From NCBI GenBank assembly GCA_023246565.1, contig JAHFIE010000014.1, positions 1-18,382 on the forward strand: a DNA stretch of 18,382 bases, read 5' to 3'. The stretch's first letter is position 1. Every line of letters starts with the position of its first letter. Origin of the DNA: Candidatus Magasanikiibacteriota bacterium. Its GTDB lineage: Bacteria; Patescibacteriota; Patescibacteriia; Magasanikbacterales; UBA922. The notes beneath the pieces are model-generated. The model was not told where the DNA came from and did no database searches. It worked only from the letters and a program-made list of their open reading frames with translations. Below are positions 1 through 6,445 of this stretch, piece after piece. Both the position numbers and the translations under genes were made by a program.

Positions 1-55
1 TGCGGATATTGATATATTTACTGCAGACAGTTATTTGCCTGTTGGAGATCGCTGA
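1..55 (+). CDS. 3' end of an unidentified upstream gene (partial)
   Basis: Reading from base 2, an open frame encodes 17 residues (ADIDIFTADSYLPVGDR) and stops at TGA 53-55, 38 bases before rodA. This looks like the C-terminus of a gene that begins outside the window. Another frame (from base 3) stays open to TAA 75-77, so the frame is not certain. The short gap to rodA suggests the upstream gene shares its transcript. The tail is too short to name. Confidence 0.35.
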   Translation, partial: ADIDIFTADSYLPVGDR

Positions 56-93
56 TTTTGATGGTACTCTGAACTAAAAGAAGAATTCTTTGT

Positions 94-1197
94 ATGCGAT
101 TTGGAGCAGTTGTACGTATGACACGGCGGCTTGATTGGCCGCTTGTTTTAGCTGTAGGAGCATTAACCTTGGTTGGTTTAGTGACTATTTATAGTGTTGA
201 TTTGTCACGGGGGACAACGTTATCATTTTTTAGAACACAAACTATTTCTTTTGGTCTTTCTCTTATTATTTTACTTTTAGCCGCGAACATACATGGTACT
301 CGGTACGAATTTGGGGCTCGTTGGTTGTATGGATTATCCCTTCTGTTGTTAGTTGGCGTACTGTTATTTGGTGAAACTATTCGTGGTACCACTGGTTGGT
401 TTCGTGTTGCGGGTTTTTCATTTCAACCCGTGGAATTAGCCAAGGCTGGGTTGATTATTTTTTTGGCATGGCGCATTGAACGTGAAGGTCGACGTTTTTC
501 TCGTATATCATTTGTGATTGCAACCGGTGTTCTTACGCTTGCCACGGTCGGGCTTATTATGGCACAACCTGATTTGGGTTCAGCTATGGTTATTATGGGA
601 ATTTGGCTCGGGATGATTCTTTTGTCAGGGACACGTCGTCGGTATATTGTGGGATTATTGCTGATTGGCCTTATGGTTATGATGATTGGATGGTTTGGTT
701 TTTTTAAGGATTATCAAAAAAATCGTCTCCTCACCTTTGTTGATCCTGGACGTGATCCTTTGGGAGCCGGGTACAATGTAAATCAGTCTCTTATTGCTGT
801 GGGAGCGGGTAAACTTTTTGGCCGAGGTCTGGGATTTGGGTCACAAAGTCAACTTCATTTTCTTCCTGAAGCACAAACAGACTTTATTATATCAGTCATT
901 GGTGAAGAGCTTGGATTTGTTGGTCTTTGTTTAGTTCTGACCCTCTATGGTTTTATTCTCTGGCGATTATTGAAGATCGCCGAGGGAAGTCGGACTGATT
1001 TTGGTGCTTATGCTGCGATTGGTGTAGCCCTTCTTTTTCTCATTCAAATGATTATTAATATGGGGGCGGCTTTTGGATTGTTGCCCGTAACTGGGGTTAC
1101 TTTGCCTTTTGTCAGTTATGGGGGGTCTTCTCTTATTATTAATTATTTTTTGATTGGTTTTGTGTTGAGTCTGGCTCGCTTGACGGATCATACCTAG
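94..1197 (+). CDS. rodA: RodA/FtsW-family peptidoglycan glycosyltransferase
   Basis: This is an integral-membrane SEDS glycosyltransferase that polymerises lipid II into glycan strands, working with a class B penicillin-binding protein in elongation (RodA) or division (FtsW). The 367-residue length is normal and the protein is hydrophobic throughout, with about ten helices. Family motifs are in order: FQPVELAKAG, QPDLGSAM (Q158 on), LFGRGLGFGSQSQLHFLPE, TDFIISVIGEELGFVG, and near the end GLLPVTGVTLPFVSYGGSS. The spacing and the FLPE-TDFI block favour RodA over FtsW, but the two are hard to separate by eye. ATG 94 has a purine-rich AAAGAAG about 9 bases upstream. A second in-frame ATG at 118 (MTRRLDWPL) is possible. 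The stop is TAG. The last codons hold the promoter of the next gene. Confidence 0.93.
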   Translation: MRFGAVVRMTRRLDWPLVLAVGALTLVGLVTIYSVDLSRGTTLSFFRTQTISFGLSLIILLLAANIHGTRYEFGARWLYGLSLLLLVGVLLFGETIRGTTGWFRVAGFSFQPVELAKAGLIIFLAWRIEREGRRFSRISFVIATGVLTLATVGLIMAQPDLGSAMVIMGIWLGMILLSGTRRRYIVGLLLIGLMVMMIGWFGFFKDYQKNRLLTFVDPGRDPLGAGYNVNQSLIAVGAGKLFGRGLGFGSQSQLHFLPEAQTDFIISVIGEELGFVGLCLVLTLYGFILWRLLKIAEGSRTDFGAYAAIGVALLFLIQMIINMGAAFGLLPVTGVTLPFVSYGGSSLIINYFLIGFVLSLARLTDHT

Positions 1198-1208
1198 TTT
1201 GTTATAAT
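1180..1208 (+). promoter_or_regulatory. Sigma-70-type promoter for rplY
   Basis: TTGACG (1180-1185) and TATAAT (1203-1208) are separated by exactly 17 bases, close to consensus. The -35 box lies inside the last rodA codons and transcription should begin near 1215. This gives rplY its own transcript despite the 53-base gap after rodA. Confidence 0.8.
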
Positions 1209-1250
1209 CCCGACGCTTATAAAAGGAGAATAACATTCATTCGTATTTAT

Positions 1251-1928
1251 ATGCCATTTACTATTACGCTTGCAAAAAGAGACAAGACTACTACTGAAGA
1301 CCTTCGTCATGCTGGTCGAGTTCCTGCAGTAGTCTATGGTGGTGATCGACCTGTCGCAACTCCGGTGTCTATTGCTTTGTCTGATTTTATTAAACTTTAT
1401 GATGCTGCTGGTGAATCAAGTTTGGTTGATTGTACAATCGAAGGCGAAGCACCGGTAAAAGTTTTGATCCAAGACGTGCAATTTGATCCAGTTAAAAGTT
1501 TTCCTACCCACGTTGATTTTCGTCAAATTAACATGAATAAAGAAATGACCGCGACGGTTGAGGTTGTCTTTATTGGTGAATCTCCAGCAGTCAAAGAATT
1601 GGGTGGAACATTAATGCATGTAATGCCAGAAGTTGATGTAAAATGTTTACCAAAAGATTTGGTTAGTGAATTATCAATTGACCTTTCTGCACTTAAAACA
1701 TTTGATGATGCTGTACGGGTCAAAGATTTGATGGTTCCTGCTGGTATTACCATTGACGAAGATCCAGAACGTGTTATTGCCAAAGTAACGCCACCGCTTA
1801 CTGAAGAGGAATTGAAAGCCTTGGAAGAAGCAAGTGCACCGGTTGATCTTTCGGCGATTGAGGTTGAAAAGAAAGGTAAAATTGAAGAAGAAAATGCTGA
1901 AGGTGTTGCTGCGGCAGAAGAAAAATAA
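1251..1928 (+). CDS. rplY: 50S ribosomal protein bL25 (CTC form)
   Basis: bL25 binds 5S rRNA in the central protuberance of the large subunit. The 225-residue protein has the two-domain CTC/TL5 layout. Residues 1 to about 90 form the 5S-binding domain (ITLAKRDK..., GRVPAVVYGG, VDFRQI). Residues about 98-185 form the TL5-type beta domain (EVVFIGESPAVKELGGTL, DLSALKTFDDAVRVKDL). The last 45 residues are an acidic Glu/Lys/Ala tail, probably disordered. The start at 1251 fits the family N-terminus. The only SD-like sequence, AAGGAG at 1223-1228, ends 22 bases before the ATG, which is unusually far. A strong promoter lies upstream and two terminators follow, so this is probably a single-gene transcript. 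Confidence 0.93.
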   Translation: MPFTITLAKRDKTTTEDLRHAGRVPAVVYGGDRPVATPVSIALSDFIKLYDAAGESSLVDCTIEGEAPVKVLIQDVQFDPVKSFPTHVDFRQINMNKEMTATVEVVFIGESPAVKELGGTLMHVMPEVDVKCLPKDLVSELSIDLSALKTFDDAVRVKDLMVPAGITIDEDPERVIAKVTPPLTEEELKALEEASAPVDLSAIEVEKKGKIEEENAEGVAAAEEK

Positions 1929-1968
1929 GGTATTAAATTTTGTTTGTCGTTTTTTCGTTAGTCTTCAT

Positions 1969-2038
1969 AAATACAGTATATTCTTTTTTTACCTGCCAGA
2001 TTACCGGACGGTAAAAAAAGAATATACTGTATTTTTTT
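1969..2038 (+). terminator. Very long perfect inverted repeat and T-tract after rplY
   Basis: A perfect 25-base inverted repeat (1969-1993 with 2010-2034) surrounds a 16-base loop and runs into a seven-T tract (2032-2038). It can act as a rho-independent terminator for rplY. The outer arm is AT-only apart from one C/G at each of two positions, and the loop end of the stem is ACC/GGT. The stem is much longer than a normal terminator needs. Confidence 0.8.
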
Positions 2039-2042
2039 AACT

Positions 2043-2072
2043 CCCATTTGGTAGTTGCTAGGTGGGTTTTTT
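2043..2072 (+). terminator. Second, tandem terminator hairpin
   Basis: CCCATTTGG (2043-2051) pairs with CTAGGTGGG (2058-2066), giving nine pairs of which three are G-U, with a six-base loop. TTTTTT (2067-2072) follows. It sits four bases beyond the previous terminator. The T-run falls where the -35 region of the next promoter would be. Confidence 0.6.
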
Positions 2073-2082
2073 AGTGTATCAA

Positions 2083-2095
2083 TATTTGCTATACT
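2083..2095 (+). promoter_or_regulatory. Extended -10 promoter for the DUF3048 operon
   Basis: TTGCTATACT contains a TG-n extended -10 followed by TATACT (2090-2095). The matching -35 position (2067-2072) is only TTTTTT from the terminator. Transcription would begin near 2102, about ten bases before the ATG at 2112, so the mRNA has almost no leader. Confidence 0.6.
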
Positions 2096-2111
2096 AGCCA
2101 GTATTCATGAT

Positions 2112-3167
2112 ATGAAAAAACGTTCTCTTCCCTCATGCTATTGGTTTATTATCGTTGCAACACTCGGTTTTGTTACCGTAGGGTTATTTTTGTTGCGTTC
2201 CAATGTATCGCGATATGATCGTCCGATTGAGAATCTTGCAGATGATGAAAAATCTACACCTTGTGTTTTTCGTAGCCACTTGGATGGTCGATGTGTTGAT
2301 TCTCTGGCTGAAGTGAATCCTCAGCTTGTTGCCGTAATGATTGAAAATCATGTGGATGCTCGGCCACAGTCGGGTTTAGCCGCTGCCAGTGTTGTGTATG
2401 AAGCACCGGTGGAAGGGCATTACACACGATTTCTTGCACTCTATCCCTCTGATGAAAAAATTAATAAAGTTGGTCCGGTCCGGAGTGCGCGACCGTATTA
2501 TTTGGATTGGCTTTCTGAATGGTCAAAGCCACTGTATATGCATGTTGGTGGTTCTCCGGCCGCTTTAGCCCAGATTAAAAGTCGAGGTATACGTGATGCT
2601 AATGAATTTTATTTTGGAGCCTACTATTGGCGTGCGAATAATCGTTTTGCACCACATAATGTGTACACTAATTCGGATAAATGGAATACGTTGTTACGGA
2701 AAAGTGATTATGCCGTGGTTGGGGAATATCCACGTTGGAAATTTGTAACCACAACACTACAGGCTTGTACTGAAAAATGTATCCAAAAAATTCGTTTGCC
2801 TTTTTTACCACCGGCGTATAACCCTGTTTGGAAATATGATGCTACCAAAGATCAGTATGTCCGCTGGCAATCTGGTCAAGAAACACGTGATGAAACAGGA
2901 TCTATTGTTGCTGACACAATTATTATTCAAGAGGTAACCGAGAAGGTGCTTGATGATGTTGGTCGTGTTGCTCTTTCCACGCTGGGGAGTGGTCGTGTAA
3001 CAGTTGTCTATAGCGGACAGAAATTTATTGGTCATTGGAAAAAAGATTCAGTGTCTGATCGAACGCGTTTTTATGACGAACTTGGAAAAGAAATTCTTTT
3101 AAAACCAGGGAAAATTTGGTTAGAAATTGTACCGAATTTTATTACGGTTGAATTCAGTGAACTATGA
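2112..3167 (+). CDS. Membrane-anchored DUF3048 (YerB-like) protein
   Basis: A 351-residue extracytoplasmic protein of unknown biochemical role, in the family that includes Bacillus YerB. The N-terminus (MKKRSLPSCYWFII..., residues 1 to about 30) is one positively flanked hydrophobic helix without a lipobox, so it is a membrane anchor or uncleaved signal. The N-terminal DUF3048 domain includes VAVMIENHVDARPQSG, VVYEAPVEG.TRF and VGPVRSARPYYLDW, followed by the HNVYTNSDKW block. The DUF3048 C-terminal domain begins near PVWKYDA and holds SGRVTVVYSGQKFIGHW. A longer in-frame reading from TTG 2055 would start inside a terminator loop and before the promoter, so 2112 is chosen. Two cysteine pairs (CVFRSHLDGRC and CTEKC) could be disulphides. 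The stop TGA overlaps the next ATG (ATGA). Confidence 0.85.
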   Translation: MKKRSLPSCYWFIIVATLGFVTVGLFLLRSNVSRYDRPIENLADDEKSTPCVFRSHLDGRCVDSLAEVNPQLVAVMIENHVDARPQSGLAAASVVYEAPVEGHYTRFLALYPSDEKINKVGPVRSARPYYLDWLSEWSKPLYMHVGGSPAALAQIKSRGIRDANEFYFGAYYWRANNRFAPHNVYTNSDKWNTLLRKSDYAVVGEYPRWKFVTTTLQACTEKCIQKIRLPFLPPAYNPVWKYDATKDQYVRWQSGQETRDETGSIVADTIIIQEVTEKVLDDVGRVALSTLGSGRVTVVYSGQKFIGHWKKDSVSDRTRFYDELGKEILLKPGKIWLEIVPNFITVEFSEL

Positions 3168-3580
3168 TTGAAAAAATTTTGGTTTCTGGTTGGCCCATGA
3201 TTGTGGTATTTATCTTTGATAATGTTATTGCGAATCCGGTCGGGTGGTATGATCGTTGGTGGTGGTTTGATATTCCCATGCACATTGTTGGAGGCATGGT
3301 AACAGCATGGAGTACGCAGAGATTTTTTATGAACATGAAAATTAAGCTAGCAAAATTTGGAAGGATGGAAATGTATCCATTTATTTTGGTTGGTGCAACA
3401 GCTATAATTGGAATTGTGTGGGAGGTCTATGAATTTTTTCTCCATCTTATTACTGGTTTTATTACGCAACCGAGTGTGGCTGACACGGTTGGTGATTTGG
3501 TGAATGATTTGATCGGGGCGATTGTGTTTTGCAGTATTTTTTTGGTAGTTCAACAAAAAAAGAAAAAATATGATACATAA
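3164..3580 (+). CDS. Small integral membrane protein, DUF2238/VanZ-like
   Basis: A 138-residue protein with three or four hydrophobic helices (about 8-25, 38-52, 68-92 and 112-130). Polar residues recur at helix edges: WWWFDIPMHIVGG, GIVWEVYEFF and a late DTVGDLVNDLIGAIV. A histidine after an aromatic run, a W-E-x-x-E-F helix and a D-T-x-x-D-L-x-x-D-x-x-G-A segment resemble the DUF2238 (YjdF) and VanZ-like families, whose function is poorly known. It overlaps the previous gene by four bases (ATGA) and the next by eleven, so it is translationally coupled in a three-gene operon. Confidence 0.7.
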   Translation: MIEKILVSGWPMIVVFIFDNVIANPVGWYDRWWWFDIPMHIVGGMVTAWSTQRFFMNMKIKLAKFGRMEMYPFILVGATAIIGIVWEVYEFFLHLITGFITQPSVADTVGDLVNDLIGAIVFCSIFLVVQQKKKKYDT

Positions 3581-4103
3581 AATATTCTCAGTTTTTGCAG
3601 TGACGGTGAGTCTTCTACTCATTGGAGTCGGTTGCACAAAACAGGTTGTTCGTAATCCTGAACCAATCGTAGAATCTTCCGCGACTTCATCATTGGTTAC
3701 AGTGCAAACTAAGGATTCAGATAATCCTTTTGCCGGTGTGTGGCTTTATCAAGGTGAATCAATCTATGGTGGAGAGGATGGATTTGATCTTGAATTAAAC
3801 ATTGAAGGTACTGTGGTAACCGGAACATTTTCTTCAGTACTGAATCGAATCAATCCAGCAGTCCGCATTGATACAGGTACAATTACTGGTGTGTATAATA
3901 AAGCCAAGAACAGTATTAGTGGGAATTGGGAAGGGGATCGTTATGATGCAGGCACCGTAACCATGCGACTTGATCCAAAGACGAATGCATTGATTTGGAA
4001 TTCAACACTACGAGCCAATGGAGAAAATTTTGTCCCCGGTGATTATTCTATTCCGCAATCCATGCGATTGGTGCGTTTCAAACCTGAAGGAAATGAGAAT
4101 TAA
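3570..4103 (+). CDS. Putative secreted lipoprotein, unknown function
   Basis: A 177-residue protein with a signal peptide (MIHKIFSVFAVTVSLLLIGVGC) ending in a lipobox-like GVG-C. The expected Leu at -3 is replaced by Gly, so lipidation at Cys22 is likely but not certain. A short Ser/Thr/Val-rich tether follows. Residues about 50-177 look like one beta-rich domain with alternating hydrophobic strands (FAGVWLYQGESIYGG, VVTGTFSSV, ISGNWEGDRYDAGTVTMRL), like small beta-barrel lipoproteins that report ligand or stress. I cannot name a family. The start overlaps the membrane-protein gene by eleven bases. The last four bases overlap the end of the convergent prmC. Confidence 0.7.
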   Translation: MIHKIFSVFAVTVSLLLIGVGCTKQVVRNPEPIVESSATSSLVTVQTKDSDNPFAGVWLYQGESIYGGEDGFDLELNIEGTVVTGTFSSVLNRINPAVRIDTGTITGVYNKAKNSISGNWEGDRYDAGTVTMRLDPKTNALIWNSTLRANGENFVPGDYSIPQSMRLVRFKPEGNEN

Positions 4104-5044
4104 TGAAACGTTATAATGACGAGCCGATCTTGGTTGCGCAGATCGGCTTTTATTTTAACAGAGGCATCAGGGAAATATTTTTTAATGAGTTCAGTGATTT
4201 GACGGGACTGTGAAGGATCAATTTCCAGAAAAAGTGAGGTAGAGAATCTATTGATCATTGTCTGTTGAAAAATTTTTTGTAATTGTTGGAGTAATTCTTC
4301 ATACAAAGCCAGACCGTTATTTTGTGCCACAAGCGCATGGCGTGGTTCATGCTGAATTGATGGTTCGTTGTTGTACTGTTCGGTTCTAAGGTAGGGGAGA
4401 TTAGCTGTGATAAATAATAGATAAGGAGTAGTTTGTTTTGAGGCACTGTCTAATTGATGCAATGAGAAAATTTTGTTCAGAGGTTCAAGTAAATTGCCGT
4501 GTAAAAAAGTAATAGCAACATTGTGATTTTTAGCATTACGCCCTGCAACACGAAGAGCAAATGATGAAGTATCAACAGCAATACTAGTTACTTTTTTTTC
4601 TGGTATATTTTTTATAATCGAAATGGGAATACAACCACTCCCCGTACCAATGTCAATGAGTATAATTTTTTCATCTTTTTGATCATTGGTCTGGTTCAAA
4701 TTTTTGTGTGACTGCTCAAAATATTTTTGTATCTGGGATAAAACTTCTTCGACCATTAGTTCAGTTTCCGGTCTTGGGATGAGTGTATGTCTGTTCACTA
4801 TAAAATCAATACCAAAAAATTCTTTGTGGCCAAGAAGATAGGCGATCGGGATACCACGATTACGTTTTTTTAAAACATAATAAAAAAACAATCTTTTGTA
4901 CAAAGATATTGGAAATTCCGGATGTGCGACAATATATGATCGATCCTTTTTGAGAATGTATGCCAATAGAATTTCCGCCTCTGATAGGGGAATGATTTTC
5001 TTAGCGCGATTGAGAAGTTGGGAAATCATGATCCGAAACGCCAT
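4100..5044 (-). CDS. prmC: Peptide chain release factor N5-glutamine methyltransferase
   Basis: PrmC (HemK) transfers a methyl group from S-adenosylmethionine to the glutamine of the GGQ motif in release factors. In the 314-residue protein, residues 1 to about 75 form the helical RF-binding domain. PRPETELMVEEVL precedes the methyltransferase fold. The SAM motif is LIDIGTGSGCIPISI, and EPRHAL and GLALYEELL follow the catalytic loop. The catalytic tetrapeptide reads NLPY (N215, bases 4391-4402) rather than the textbook NPPY. The ATG at 5044 lies two bases after the prfA stop, and GGAGG within the last prfA codons can serve as its SD. An alternative start is MISQ (5029). No terminator is visible beyond its stop, which overlaps the lipoprotein gene tail-to-tail by four bases. 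Confidence 0.92.
   Translation of the reverse strand: MAFRIMISQLLNRAKKIIPLSEAEILLAYILKKDRSYIVAHPEFPISLYKRLFFYYVLKKRNRGIPIAYLLGHKEFFGIDFIVNRHTLIPRPETELMVEEVLSQIQKYFEQSHKNLNQTNDQKDEKIILIDIGTGSGCIPISIIKNIPEKKVTSIAVDTSSFALRVAGRNAKNHNVAITFLHGNLLEPLNKIFSLHQLDSASKQTTPYLLFITANLPYLRTEQYNNEPSIQHEPRHALVAQNNGLALYEELLQQLQKIFQQTMINRFSTSLFLEIDPSQSRQITELIKKYFPDASVKIKADLRNQDRLVIITFH
4122..4158 (+). terminator. Operon terminator located inside the prmC coding sequence
   Basis: AGCCGATC (4122-4129) pairs perfectly with GATCGGCT (4141-4148) around an eleven-base loop, followed by a T-rich run with one A. It lies 18 bases after the lipoprotein stop, in the plus direction. On the minus strand no T-run follows, so it is one-directional. 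The same bases encode residues near the C-terminus of PrmC. Confidence 0.75.
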
Positions 5045-5046
5045 AT

Positions 5047-6111
5047 TTATTCACTACTTCCTCCGTCTTTTTCCGCGTAGTCTGCTTTTTGAAGTGTTGC
5101 AATGACGGGATCCAAATCTCCGTTTAAAATTGTTTGAATATTATTCCAACTTTCATGAACACGATGATCAGTAATTCTGTCTTGGGGAAAATTATACGTG
5201 CGAATTTTTTCACTGCGATCCCCGGTGCCGATTTGTGATTTTCTGGCTGCGTCTAATTTTGCTTTTTGTTCAGATTGTTGTTGTTCATACAATCGAGCGC
5301 GAAGGACTTCCATGGCTTTCAAACGATTTTGTTGTTGCGAACGTTCATCTTGGCATTGGACTACCAGTCCTGTAGGAATATGCACAATACGAATGGCTGA
5401 ATAGGTGGTATTGACACTTTGTCCACCTTTTCCACCAGCCATAAAAGTGTCGATACGCAGATCTTTTGGATCAATAACCAATTCGGTTTCTTCAATTTCC
5501 GGCAAAACTGCCACACTTACGGTTGAGGTATGAACTCGGCCTGCTTTTTCAGTTTCGGGAACTCGCTGTACGCGATGTACACCCATTTCATATTTGAGTG
5601 ACTTATAAACATCTTTTCCTTTTATGGAAAAAATAACTTCTTTATAACCACCAATACCAATGTGGTTTTCTTCAATTAAAGCGACCTTCCATTTTTTATT
5701 TTCAGCATATTTCATGTAGAGTCGAGTAAGCTCGGCTGCGAACAGGGCAGACTCATCGCCACCAGCTCCGGCACGAATTTCCATGATAATATCTTTTTTA
5801 TCCATGGGATCAGTGGGTCGGGTAAGCTCGGCCAGTTCTTTTTCAAGATTTGTTTTTTGATGTTCTAAATTAGTTAATTCACTGCGTGCCAATTCTGCCA
5901 TTTCATCTGTACCTTGCGTCATGTCTTTCGTTGTTATCATTTCGGCTTCTACCTTTTCCAAAGCAAAAATTTTTTCCGCGATTGGTTTAAGTTCACTGTA
6001 CTCACTAGATGCTGTTTTTAATTTTTCTTGGTTATGAATAATCGCAGGATTTTGTAAATCCGCTTCTCGCGCCAGAAATATATTTTTTAGATCAAGATAT
6101 TTTTGGATCAT
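5047..6111 (-). CDS. prfA: Peptide chain release factor 1
   Basis: RF1 recognises UAA and UAG and triggers peptide release on the ribosome. The 354-residue length is normal. The N-terminal coiled-coil domain spans about 1-100. The DPMDKKDIIMEIRAGAGGDESALFA segment leads into domain 2. The stop-codon-reading PxT motif is PET (185-187, in HRVQRVPETE..GRVHTS). The catalytic GGQ is at 229-231 (GGKGGQSVNTT), followed by CQDERSQQQNR. The motif is PET, not the SPF of RF2, so this is RF1. The glutamine is the target of the adjacent PrmC. The start codon lies about three bases after the predicted transcription start, so the mRNA may be leaderless. Confidence 0.96.
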   Translation of the reverse strand: MIQKYLDLKNIFLAREADLQNPAIIHNQEKLKTASSEYSELKPIAEKIFALEKVEAEMITTKDMTQGTDEMAELARSELTNLEHQKTNLEKELAELTRPTDPMDKKDIIMEIRAGAGGDESALFAAELTRLYMKYAENKKWKVALIEENHIGIGGYKEVIFSIKGKDVYKSLKYEMGVHRVQRVPETEKAGRVHTSTVSVAVLPEIEETELVIDPKDLRIDTFMAGGKGGQSVNTTYSAIRIVHIPTGLVVQCQDERSQQQNRLKAMEVLRARLYEQQQSEQKAKLDAARKSQIGTGDRSEKIRTYNFPQDRITDHRVHESWNNIQTILNGDLDPVIATLQKADYAEKDGGSSE

Positions 6112-6120
6112 ATATTTAGA

Positions 6121-6149
6121 TTAGTACAATGTTACTTTTTAGAAATCAA
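6121..6149 (-). promoter_or_regulatory. Promoter for prfA-prmC
   Basis: On the minus strand TTGATT (6144-6149) and TACTAA (6121-6126) are 17 bases apart. Transcription would begin near 6114, almost at the prfA ATG (6111), which implies a leaderless or nearly leaderless mRNA. The -10 match is moderate. Confidence 0.5.
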
Positions 6150-6183
6150 AGCGTTTTTTATTTCTCAATAAAAATTGAGTTGG

Positions 6184-6264
6184 GTGTCATTCTGGCGAAA
6201 GCTGGAGTCCAGCACTTTTATAATTCAATTTAATTCTGGATTCTGGCTTTCGCCAGAATGACAC
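6184..6264. repeat. REP/MITE-like inverted repeat
   Basis: Arms of 19 perfect bases (6184-6202 with 6246-6264, GTGTCATTCTGGCGAAAGC) extend through wobble pairs to about 29 bases (to 6212 and from 6236), around a 23-base AT-rich loop. The outer arm resembles the common intergenic family with GTCATTC...GCGAAAGC...GG and TCCAG seen in many bacteria. An inner CTGGAGTCCAG is itself palindromic. It is probably a non-autonomous repeat. No target duplication is obvious. Confidence 0.65.
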
Positions 6265-6284
6265 TATTCAACACTACATCATCA

Positions 6285-6332
6285 CTGGAGTGTAACCCAG
6301 CAAAGCTGGACTCGTTCATTCCGCTCGGAATG
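6285..6332. repeat. Second cluster of short palindromes, related to the first
   Basis: CCAGC-AAA-GCTGG (6297-6309) is followed by CATTCCG-CT-CGGAATG (6317-6332). The segment 6305-6313 is the reverse complement of GAGTCCAGC at 6205-6213. This suggests an inverted, decayed copy of the same repeat family. Confidence 0.5.
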
Positions 6333-6404
6333 ACCATTGGCTGTTAGATAGAGTATAAAGAAAGCTATTAATTCCTAACATCAGTATAAAAGTTTTTTTA
6401 AAAG

Positions 6405-6431
6405 AAAAACAGGCTTAATAAACCTGTTTTT
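6405..6431 (-). terminator. Terminator of rpmE
   Basis: AAAAACAGG (6405-6413) pairs with CCTGTTTTT (6423-6431) around a nine-base loop. On the minus strand the stem is followed by TTTTTCTTTT. It lies 15 bases beyond the rpmE stop. It could also work on the plus strand, but no plus-strand gene needs it. Confidence 0.75.
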
Positions 6432-6445
6432 AAATATTTGAATGA

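Larger units (their letters stand above)
6112..6445. other. 334-bp gene-free stretch with palindromic repeats
   Basis: There is no credible coding sequence here. From the prfA side it holds the prfA promoter, a small CTCAAT/ATTGAG hairpin (6164-6179), a long imperfect hairpin (6184-6264), a cluster of short palindromes (6285-6332), about 70 AT-rich bases with nothing recognised, and the rpmE terminator (6405-6431). Confidence 0.7.

Noticed and set aside
1991..2012. T-box-like reading of the rplY terminator region
   Set aside because: The ACC...GGT in the long stem is only its loop-proximal end. There is no T-box bulge sequence, and the next gene is not an amino-acid-related gene.
2055..2111. 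Longer start (TTG 2055) for the DUF3048 gene
   Set aside because: The codon falls in the loop of a terminator and upstream of the predicted transcription start; MKKRS at 2112 gives a normal membrane-anchor N-terminus.
3164..3240. Possible recoding of TGA (as in Gracilibacteria/SR1)
   Set aside because: Reading through TGA 3165-3167 gives a meaningless sequence with further stops, while the ATGA overlap with the next gene makes sense as a normal stop.
4112..4117. TATAAT box between the lipoprotein and prmC ends
   Set aside because: It lies in a convergent gene junction with no -35 box and no plus-strand gene to drive; likely chance in AT-rich DNA.
6112..6445. Small RNA or tRNA gene in the prfA-rpmE gap
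   Set aside because: No cloverleaf, TTCGA-type arm or independent promoter was seen; the hairpins are explained by repeats and the rpmE terminator.
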